Below are positions 54,406 through 60,875 of a stretch of 64,000 nt of DNA, one piece after another. The DNA comes from Draconibacterium sp. Its GTDB lineage: Bacteria; Bacteroidota; Bacteroidia; Bacteroidales; Prolixibacteraceae. Location of the stretch: positions 1 to 64,000 of the forward strand of contig WOYV01000039.1 in the NCBI GenBank assembly GCA_011620585.1, read 5' to 3'. The translations under genes were made by a program, and so were the position numbers. The stretch's first letter is position 1; each line of letters starts with the position of its first letter. The notes under the pieces are model-generated. The model was not told where the DNA came from. It saw only the letters and a program-made list of their open reading frames with translations, and searched no databases.

Positions 54406-55056
54406 ATGAAGCGATTGGTCGCACCTTCGATTCTCTCGGCTGACTTTAATTATCTCGGGAAAGATATCGAAATGATTAATCAGAGTGAAGCAGATTATAT
54501 TCATTTCGATGTGATGGATGGTGTGTTTGTGCCAAATATTTCGTTTGGGGTTCCGGTTATCAAGCATGTCAAAAAAATTGCACGGAAACCTTTGGATGTG
54601 CATCTGATGATCGTTAATCCCGATCATTTTATTGAACCGTTTGCTGAGGCAGGCGCTTCCATTCTCACGGTTCATTACGAAGCCTGCACACATTTGAATC
54701 GTACTGTTCAGCTAATAAAATCATTCGGGATTAAAGCCAGTGTTTGTTTGAATCCACATACGCCGGTGGCTGCACTCGAAGACATCATCCACGATCTCGA
54801 CATGGTTTTATTAATGTCGGTAAATCCGGGTTTTGGCGGGCAGAAGTTTATCGAAAACACCTATAAAAAGGTTCGTCAACTCCGTGGAATGATTGATGTT
54901 GCCGGAACAGAATGTTTGATCGAAGTGGACGGGGGGGTGAATTACAAAACGGGGAAAAGGTTGTTTGAAGCCGGAGCAAATGTACTGGTTGCCGGAAGCT
55001 TTGTTTTTGGGGCTGAAAATCCCTCAGAAGTCATTTCAGGGTTGAAACAGCTTTGA
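54406..55056 (+). CDS. rpe: Ribulose-phosphate 3-epimerase
   Basis: 216 residues from the ATG at 54406. Interconverts ribulose 5-phosphate and xylulose 5-phosphate, the entry point for xylulose 5-phosphate made by XylB. TIM-barrel motifs: VAPSILSADFNYLG, YIHFDVMDGVFVPNISFG (metal His/Asp), DVHLMIVNPDHF, VLLMSVNPGFGGQKFI, LIEVDGGVNYKT, VLVAGSFVFG. Follows rpoD by 10 nt. Its last 21 nt overlap the convergent Cys-rich gene. Confidence 0.96.
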   Translation: MKRLVAPSILSADFNYLGKDIEMINQSEADYIHFDVMDGVFVPNISFGVPVIKHVKKIARKPLDVHLMIVNPDHFIEPFAEAGASILTVHYEACTHLNRTVQLIKSFGIKASVCLNPHTPVAALEDIIHDLDMVLLMSVNPGFGGQKFIENTYKKVRQLRGMIDVAGTECLIEVDGGVNYKTGKRLFEAGANVLVAGSFVFGAENPSEVISGLKQL

Positions 55057-55290
55057 TTTATTTTCGACCTGAACACATTCATCCAGGTTTTTTTCAACAA
55101 TATATTTGGGAAGATCGCGTAGTTGACATTCGGCTGAGCAGGCTGCACAGTTGTGGGTTTCTCCGGCTATACTCGTTGGTTGGGCTGTTTTTGATCTCGC
55201 TTTTTTAGGCGCAAAACGTTTAATAGCTTTTAATACAACCAGTGTAATTGCCGATCCGATAATCATGTATGTGATAACTTCCTGAATCAT
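55036..55290 (-). CDS. FeoB-associated Cys-rich membrane protein
   Basis: 84 residues. One N-terminal TM helix (VITYMIIGSAITLVVLKAI), a basic stretch, then a Cys-rich motif NCAACSAECQLRDLP (four Cys in total with DEC). This matches the small membrane proteins encoded beside feoB, which may bind metal or assist Fe2+ transfer. It starts 3 nt after the feoAB stop and so belongs to the same operon. It overlaps rpe at its 3' end. Confidence 0.8.
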   Translation of the reverse strand: MIQEVITYMIIGSAITLVVLKAIKRFAPKKARSKTAQPTSIAGETHNCAACSAECQLRDLPKYIVEKNLDECVQVENKSKLFQP

Positions 55291-55293
55291 TGT

Positions 55294-57759
55294 TTACAAA
55301 AATAGGTTACCAACGTTAAAAACCAAGAATGCTGAAACCCATGCCAGTGTTGTGGTGTAAAGTACTGAAAAAGCTGCCCATTTCCAAGATCCCGACTCGT
55401 TTTTGATGGTTGCCACTACTCCGATACACGGAAAGTAAATCAAAATAAAAATCAGGAACGCAAGTGCAGCAGGCCCGCTCAATACCGGCTGACCAATTCT
55501 TTTTCCACTTGTGTGAACTTCTTCGCGAAGTTTTTTCTGCAAACTTACGGTAGTTTCGTCGCTTGGTGTCTGGTACAGAACCCCCATGGTACTCACCACT
55601 ATTTCTTTTGCCGGAAGACCAGCCAGCAGCGAAATACTCATTTTCCAATCAAACCCCAAAGGACTCATCACCGGTTCGATAACACGGCCAACACGTCCAA
55701 GATACGAGTTGATTAAGCGGTCGGATTCCTGTTTTTGCTGAACAACTGCAATTTGAGATGATTTTTCGCTTTCGCTAAGTTTTGCATTCTGTGTGATTTC
55801 TATCTTCTGTTGTTCGAACGAAGCCGTTTTTCCCGACTCGCGCGGGAAATACTCCAAGGCCCATACAATGATAACTCCAAGCAAAATAATCGATCCGATC
55901 TTACGAAGATAATGTTGGGTTTTATCCCACATATGGTACAATACATTTCTGAAGGTGGGCAAACGATACGTGGGCAGCTCCATAACAAAAGGGGTCTCCT
56001 TATTTTTAAAAACCGTTTTATTCAGGATTTGGGCAGTTAAAAATGCAAATACAATTCCTACTGCATAAATCCCGATCAGGATTAGTCCCTGGTATTTGGT
56101 AAAGAAAGCTGAAATGATCAGGATATAAACCGGTAAGCGGGCCGAACACGACATAAATGGTATGATCAGCATGGTCAAAATCCGGTCGCCTTTGTTCCGC
56201 ATCGAACGAGTGGCCATAATGGCAGGGACGTTGCACCCAAATCCCATAATCATCGGGATGAACGAACGCCCGTGTAAACCAAAACGGTGCATAATGTTGT
56301 CCATAATAAAGGCAGCACGCGCCATATACCCCGAACCTTCGAGCAGGGATATAAAAAAGAACAGGATGAGAATGTTGGGAAGGAACACCAGCACACTGCC
56401 GGCCCCGTTAATAATTCCACTCACAAGCAGATCGTTCAGCATTCCCGCAGGTAAAAGATTGGCTATAAAGGTGCCAAGTGAACTTACACCCAAATCGATC
56501 CATTCCATCGGATAAGCACCTATTTTAAAGGTGGCATAAAACATCAGAAACAACAGGGTGGTAAAAATTGGAAAACCAAAATATTTATTGGTTAAAACTC
56601 CATCGATTTTCTCGGAACGTGTTTTTTGGCCTTCAACAGGGTTGCTGTAGGTTACTTTTAATGCTCCGGTTATAAAACTGTATTTTGCGTTCGTAATTAC
56701 CGTTTCACTGTCTTCATTTTCAAGCAATTCGATCTTGCGAACTTCCTTGTCAGTGATTTCCCGGATCTCATTGTAGTTGGGGTAGTCTGAGAGTAATTCA
56801 AGGATCTGGTTATCTTTCTCAAGGAGTTTGATCGCAATAAAACGCGACGAAATTTTATCGGTGATTGGTTTGGTTTCTTTTACTTTCTGCCTGATCAATT
56901 GGATTGATCTTTCAAGTTCTTCGCCATAATTAATGTGTACATGACGCGAGAATTTGTCTTTTCCTTCGAACACTTCTATCACCTTGTCAACCAGGGTGTC
57001 GATTCCTTTGCCACGCGAACTCACCGTAGGAACAATAGGGATACCAACCAAACTCGCCAGCTCTTTTTGATCGAGTTTGAGCTTGTTTTTTTCCATTTCG
57101 TCGAACATGTTCAGCGCGATAATGGTACGCAGGTCCATGTCGATCAGTTGTGTGGTCAGAAACAGGCTTCGCTCAAGGTTGGTTGAGTCGAGTACATTGA
57201 TTACAATATCCGGTGTTTGCTCGTAGATAAATTTACGAACAAATATTTCTTCTTTCGAATAGGCTGTTAAACTGTAAGTTCCGGGCAAATCAAAAAAATT
57301 AAAGTTGTAGCCTTTTGCCTTAAAACTTGCTTTGTGAATGTCGACAGTTACACCACTGTAGTTACCTACTTTTTCTCTTGAACCGGAAATAAAATTAAAA
57401 ATGGTGGTTTTTCCGCAATTTGGATTTCCTACTAAGGCAATATTGATAGTACGGGTTCTTTCCGATTGGTTGATCAGATCGATATTCCTATCGATGATAC
57501 CTTCATAGTTTCCATTATTAGCAGGGTCGAACTCGTGCATCGGAACTACTTCAATTAGGTCGGCTTCCGATTTGCGGAGCGAAACATTATAGTTGAGAAT
57601 CTTGAATTCGATGGGGCCGTTAAAAGGCGTGTCTTTGATCACACGTACCTCTTTCCCCCGAATAAAACCCATTTCAGAAATTCGTTTTCTGAAGGACCCA
57701 TGTCCCAAAATCTTGGTAATTACAACCGGTTCGTTATGTTTTACCTCGCTTAACTTCAC
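55294..57759 (-). CDS. feoB: Fused FeoA-FeoB ferrous iron transporter
   Basis: 821 residues. FeoA SH3-like domain (about 1-75; KRISEMGFIRGKEVRVIKDTPFNGPIEF) is joined by a short linker to the FeoB G domain (about 105-270). G1 GNPNCGKTT begins at residue 111, with G2 YSGVTVD, G3 DLPGTYSL and G4 NMFDE. The membrane part has two Gate repeats: GSGYMARAAFIMDNIMHRFGLHGRSFIPMIMGFGCNVPAIMATR and the C-terminal GLPAKEIVVSTMGVLY. Imports Fe2+ under anoxic conditions. The FeoA-FeoB fusion is typical of Bacteroidota. The small Cys-rich gene follows. Confidence 0.97.
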   Translation of the reverse strand: MKLSEVKHNEPVVITKILGHGSFRKRISEMGFIRGKEVRVIKDTPFNGPIEFKILNYNVSLRKSEADLIEVVPMHEFDPANNGNYEGIIDRNIDLINQSERTRTINIALVGNPNCGKTTIFNFISGSREKVGNYSGVTVDIHKASFKAKGYNFNFFDLPGTYSLTAYSKEEIFVRKFIYEQTPDIVINVLDSTNLERSLFLTTQLIDMDLRTIIALNMFDEMEKNKLKLDQKELASLVGIPIVPTVSSRGKGIDTLVDKVIEVFEGKDKFSRHVHINYGEELERSIQLIRQKVKETKPITDKISSRFIAIKLLEKDNQILELLSDYPNYNEIREITDKEVRKIELLENEDSETVITNAKYSFITGALKVTYSNPVEGQKTRSEKIDGVLTNKYFGFPIFTTLLFLMFYATFKIGAYPMEWIDLGVSSLGTFIANLLPAGMLNDLLVSGIINGAGSVLVFLPNILILFFFISLLEGSGYMARAAFIMDNIMHRFGLHGRSFIPMIMGFGCNVPAIMATRSMRNKGDRILTMLIIPFMSCSARLPVYILIISAFFTKYQGLILIGIYAVGIVFAFLTAQILNKTVFKNKETPFVMELPTYRLPTFRNVLYHMWDKTQHYLRKIGSIILLGVIIVWALEYFPRESGKTASFEQQKIEITQNAKLSESEKSSQIAVVQQKQESDRLINSYLGRVGRVIEPVMSPLGFDWKMSISLLAGLPAKEIVVSTMGVLYQTPSDETTVSLQKKLREEVHTSGKRIGQPVLSGPAALAFLIFILIYFPCIGVVATIKNESGSWKWAAFSVLYTTTLAWVSAFLVFNVGNLFL

Positions 57760-57811
57760 TTTTTCCCTTCGCCCTCTGTTTCTTGATTTAAATTAAATAA
57801 AAATAAGCCAA

Positions 57812-57819
57812 CAAAGATA
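57812..57819 (-). promoter_or_regulatory. Putative -7 promoter box of feoAB
   Basis: TATCTTTG on the minus strand, 52 nt before the feoAB ATG, in an AT-rich region. No confident Fur box could be picked out. Confidence 0.45.
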
Positions 57820-57880
57820 TTTATTTTCCTTTCAAATTAAATAAAATTGAATTGTTCTTTACCAGCTAAGAACAAGTCGC

Positions 57881-57888
57881 TATTTTTG
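57881..57888 (+). promoter_or_regulatory. Putative -7 promoter box of the 57904 gene
   Basis: TATTTTTG on the + strand, 15 nt before the ATG at 57904. Confidence 0.4.
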
Positions 57889-57903
57889 TCGTTTAACTGT
57901 TGT

Positions 57904-58662
57904 ATGGAGGGAGAAAAATTCTATAGAAATATCCAGAAGGTGCTCGAAGACCTGCCCGAGAATTTTAGCATTCTCGAGGAACAGATTGATATTGAAGTTC
58001 AAATGAAATACTTCGAGTACTCTAAAACTGTACGCGAAGAAAAGATTGCAAAAGAATGTTTTGAGCACCGCAACGAACTTTTTATCCCGGAAACAGGAAT
58101 CGACCGTAAAAAAGACATTCTGACTTCGATTGCCGTTTACGACGATGTGAAAGCATACCGCACGCTCGAGAAATATGTTTCTGAAGCAAGCGGGGAACTT
58201 AAACAGTGGGGGATACTTGCCTTACAGGAAAGCCGAATGTTGATGCATACTTCTTTGCTCGATGAACAACAGGTTTTTATTTCGACCGGTTTGGGTGGAA
58301 AGGGAAAGAAACTGCGGTACTTTGTTGTTTTTATTGGAAAAAACAGGGAAATGTTGCTGACAAAGACGCAACAGAAGATATTAAAAAACGAACTGTTATT
58401 TGAACTCAAAAAACAGGAAGGCGAATTAGAGTCGTTGGATTATATCGAAGGATTTTCGTCCGCACTCGTTATGTTACCCTTAACTGCCGAAATAAAAACG
58501 GTATTTCAGACAGTGATAGATGAGTGTAACCAACTGGGTGGATTTTTACATGAAGATTTATTGGTAACGAATGTAAAAGTGTTGTCGCGCGGCGAAATAT
58601 TACAAATTGTAAACCATAAAGGAGAAGAAAATACTGATGAACTGGAAGACACAGAAGATTAA
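57904..58662 (+). CDS. Conserved hypothetical protein (function not recognised)
   Basis: 252 residues from the ATG at 57904, which sits just after a -7 box; the frame back to 57847 is an unlikely leader. No signal peptide or TM helix. A helical, Glu/Lys-rich N-terminal half (LPENFSILEEQIDIEVQMKYFEYSKTVREEKIAKECFEHRNELF, with KKDILTSIAVYDDVKAYRTLEKYV) is followed by a mixed alpha/beta half (QVFISTGLGGKGKKLRYFVVFIGKNREMLL) and an acidic C-terminus (EENTDELEDTED). I could not place it in a family. It overlaps the thiamine-binding-type gene by 26 nt, implying coupled expression. Divergent from feoAB. Confidence 0.75.
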   Translation: MEGEKFYRNIQKVLEDLPENFSILEEQIDIEVQMKYFEYSKTVREEKIAKECFEHRNELFIPETGIDRKKDILTSIAVYDDVKAYRTLEKYVSEASGELKQWGILALQESRMLMHTSLLDEQQVFISTGLGGKGKKLRYFVVFIGKNREMLLTKTQQKILKNELLFELKKQEGELESLDYIEGFSSALVMLPLTAEIKTVFQTVIDECNQLGGFLHEDLLVTNVKVLSRGEILQIVNHKGEENTDELEDTED

Positions 58663-58939
58663 TGTAGCCATTCAGGTTTTGCCCGAAGCAGATGGAAAAC
58701 TGAAATATTCGCTGGTGGATGTTGCAATTGCTGCCATTCGCGATTCAGGGCACCGATACCAGGTTTGCCCTTTCGAAACGGTGGTAGAGTGCACTTACAA
58801 CGATCTTCCGGAATTGCTGAATAAAATTCACGAAGCGTGTTGTAAAGAGGGGACCGAAAAAATGTTGACCAATCTAAAGATACAGGTAGACTTTGCTAGC
58901 GATGTTACCATTGAAGACAAAATGGGAAAGTATACTTAA
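58637..58939 (+). CDS. MTH1187/YqgV-family thiamine-binding-like protein (DUF77)
   Basis: 100 residues, ferredoxin-like fold. Motifs of the family: INVAIQVLPEA, YSLVDVAIAAIRDSGHRYQVCPFETVVECTYNDLPELLNKIHEAC and LKIQVDFA. Homologues bind thiamine or a related pyrimidine; the physiological role is not settled. The 26-nt overlap with the preceding hypothetical gene suggests the two act together. Confidence 0.82.
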   Translation: MNWKTQKINVAIQVLPEADGKLKYSLVDVAIAAIRDSGHRYQVCPFETVVECTYNDLPELLNKIHEACCKEGTEKMLTNLKIQVDFASDVTIEDKMGKYT

Positions 58940-58948
58940 TTTAATTCG

Positions 58949-58983
58949 TTTGTTCGGATTTTTACAAATTAGTTATATATTTG
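58949..58983 (+). promoter_or_regulatory. tRNA-Arg promoter
   Basis: -33-like TTTG (58949-58952) and -7 TATATTTG (58976-58983), with a spacer of 23 nt (a little long). The tRNA begins 27 nt downstream. Confidence 0.5.
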
Positions 58984-59009
58984 CACCGCTTTTAAAGCAA
59001 AAACATACT

Positions 59010-59082
59010 GGCCCTGTAGCTTAATGGATAGAGCATCTGACTACGGATCAGAAGGTTGGGGGTTCGAGTCTCTCCAGGGTCA
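59010..59082 (+). tRNA. tRNA-Arg (anticodon ACG)
   Basis: A 73-nt cloverleaf. Acceptor ggccctg pairs with cagggtc (one G-U). The D arm has agcttaatggatagagc, the anticodon stem is tctga/tcaga with loop ctacgga (anticodon ACG, wobble A presumably edited to inosine), and the T arm carries ggttcgagtc. The discriminator is A. The 3' CCA is not fully encoded (CCT). The accessory ATPase/TOTE segment starts right after it, so its 3' end is a candidate integration site. Confidence 0.95.
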
Positions 59083-59094
59083 CCTTAAATTTAT

Positions 59095-59129
59095 AAAAGC
59101 CTCGTAATTATTGTTATTACGGGGCTTTT
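59095..59129 (+). terminator. Terminator of tRNA-Arg
   Basis: Stem aaaagcctcgtaat/attacggggctttt (one T-G pair) with a 7-nt loop, then TTTT. Confidence 0.85.
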
Positions 59130-59196
59130 GTGTGTTCGAACTAAAATCAAGGACATTTCAATAAAGACGTAATCAGTTTAAAAATAGATACTTACA

Positions 59197-59206
59197 GGTT
59201 CGAGTC
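59197..59206 (+). repeat. Second copy of the tRNA-Arg T-arm decamer (possible attachment-site scar)
   Basis: GGTTCGAGTC here repeats 59061-59070 of tRNA-Arg exactly, in the context caggttcgagtccc. No acceptor or anticodon arm accompanies it. It could be a remnant of an integrase crossover or of another tRNA gene. Ten bases alone is weak evidence. Confidence 0.35.
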
Positions 59207-59280
59207 CCATGAGGATTAATTTTAAATAATTCTGTTTATGCTGAAAAATGAGAATTAGTCTCAAATATTTTATGAAAATA

Positions 59281-60597
59281 TTACATGTCTTCCATGGAAA
59301 ATCCCATGTATTCCGCAGTATAATCTTTTAACTGAGACTGAAGCAGTTTTTTGGCCTTTTCCTGCAACACCGATATGCTGATATTTTCCTTTTTTCGCTT
59401 CACTTCTGCAAACAACACAACTTTGGTAAAATCGTCAACTGCTACAATATCCAGTTCATTTTGGTTCCCTTTCTCCCACCAGGTTCCGATTGCTGAATAC
59501 CGTTGAAGATTTACCAGCTTTTCCGTAAAAAACCGCTCCAGTATCTTTCCGCTGTACGTCGGGTAATCGCGCTCTACAATACTACGCAGATACCCGAAGT
59601 TTCCTATCTCAACTGCACTCTGGTATTTATAAATAAAACGGAACCAAAAATTCAGGAAATTGTCTACAATCTCATATTTGATATTTCGTCCTCCCGGCTT
59701 GGCAAACATTGGCCGTACTTTTCGGATTAAGTTGAAATCATTTTCCATCCTTTCCAGATACCCTCCAATGCTTACTCCAAGAATTGATTCAATTTCAGAA
59801 CGGGATGTCTTGGACGATGCAATAAGTGACAGAATTGAAAAATAGGTTGCATAGTCCTTCCCGAATTCTTCAATCAGGACATTGCGTCCCTCGTCAATAA
59901 ACAATGAATTTTCCCGGAAGACTTCGTCCAACATTTTACTGAGTGTAAATGCTTTTTTGCTTATCAAAAGTTCCACATATTTGGCAACCCCTCCGGTCAA
60001 TACGTAAAACGCCAATAAATCCTCAGGTGTATATTCCGGATAATTGTCAGCCAATATCTCTTTAAGGGTATCCACATGGAACGGTTTCAGGTGAATACGT
60101 TCAGTTGCCCTGGCAAAAAGTGGTTCCTTTGAATTTTCGAATATATTCTTCATCAGTGAGTAAACTGATCCGCAGACAATTAGGTTGATTCTGCTCCGCT
60201 CCTTATAACTGTCCCAGATATTTTGCATTTCACTGTAAACGGATGGATTGACATTATTGAACTCCTGGAACTCATCAATAATCAGCGAAAAGATTCTCGT
60301 TGCAGATAAATCCATCAGATATTGGAACAAGTCTTTAAACTGTGTAAACGAACCAAACAGCTTAACCTGCAACTTGCGTTCAATCTCTTCCTTAAATTCT
60401 TCACAAATCAGAACTTCATTTTTGCGGGTCACAAACAAATAAAGAGCTGTATCTTCATTCTCAACAGCTTTCTTTAAAAGACTTGTCTTTCCAATACGCC
60501 GGCGTCCTACAACCACCGTCATTTGCGCCTCTGTTTTCGTACGTTCTTTAATTGATTTTAAAAACGCCAATTCTTTTTCTCTGTTATAGAATTTCAT
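59281..60597 (-). CDS. Archaeal-family AAA ATPase with C-terminal DUF234 nuclease-like domain
   Basis: 438 residues. The STAND-like ATPase domain (about 1-230) has Walker A G31-RRRIGKT38, Walker B SLIIDEFQEF (D108-E109), sensor NLIVCGSVYSLM and the ERIHLKPF motif typical of the archaeal ATPase family. A winged helix follows (about 250-310: SRSEIESILGVSIGGYLERMENDFNLI). The C-terminal DUF234 region (about 320-438; KYEIVDNFLNFWFRFIYKYQS) ends with a D-x(n)-E-x-K pattern, NELDIVAVDDFTKVVLFAEVKRKK, as in PD-(D/E)XK enzymes. These ATPases are frequent in mobile and accessory regions and their function is not settled. It lies between tRNA-Arg and the divergent TOTE-type gene, 278 nt from it. Confidence 0.9.
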   Translation of the reverse strand: MKFYNREKELAFLKSIKERTKTEAQMTVVVGRRRIGKTSLLKKAVENEDTALYLFVTRKNEVLICEEFKEEIERKLQVKLFGSFTQFKDLFQYLMDLSATRIFSLIIDEFQEFNNVNPSVYSEMQNIWDSYKERSRINLIVCGSVYSLMKNIFENSKEPLFARATERIHLKPFHVDTLKEILADNYPEYTPEDLLAFYVLTGGVAKYVELLISKKAFTLSKMLDEVFRENSLFIDEGRNVLIEEFGKDYATYFSILSLIASSKTSRSEIESILGVSIGGYLERMENDFNLIRKVRPMFAKPGGRNIKYEIVDNFLNFWFRFIYKYQSAVEIGNFGYLRSIVERDYPTYSGKILERFFTEKLVNLQRYSAIGTWWEKGNQNELDIVAVDDFTKVVLFAEVKRKKENISISVLQEKAKKLLQSQLKDYTAEYMGFSMEDM

Positions 60598-60875
60598 TAT
60601 CTACTACTTTAATTGTAATGCTCATTACTGTAACCGTCATTGCGATAATACAAATATATGTAGTTTCTTTTAAATACAGAATTGTTGGTTTAACTATTTT
60701 GGCAAACTTGTACCCTTAGTACTTTTCTGCCAATGAAATTAAACCAGTTGCTTAAAAAGTTGCCCTTCGTAATCCCTGTTCCTTTCATCATGGGTGATAG
60801 ACAACGGCGTATCTTACTAAATTGCAACAATTGGTATAAAACGATAGTTATTCAAATGAAGGAAACGCGTAAAAA

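Noticed and set aside
59197-59206. Possible second tRNA gene after tRNA-Arg, suggested by the T-arm-like caggttcgagtccc
   Set aside because: No acceptor, D or anticodon arm can be folded around it and the T stem does not pair; kept only as a possible repeat or scar.
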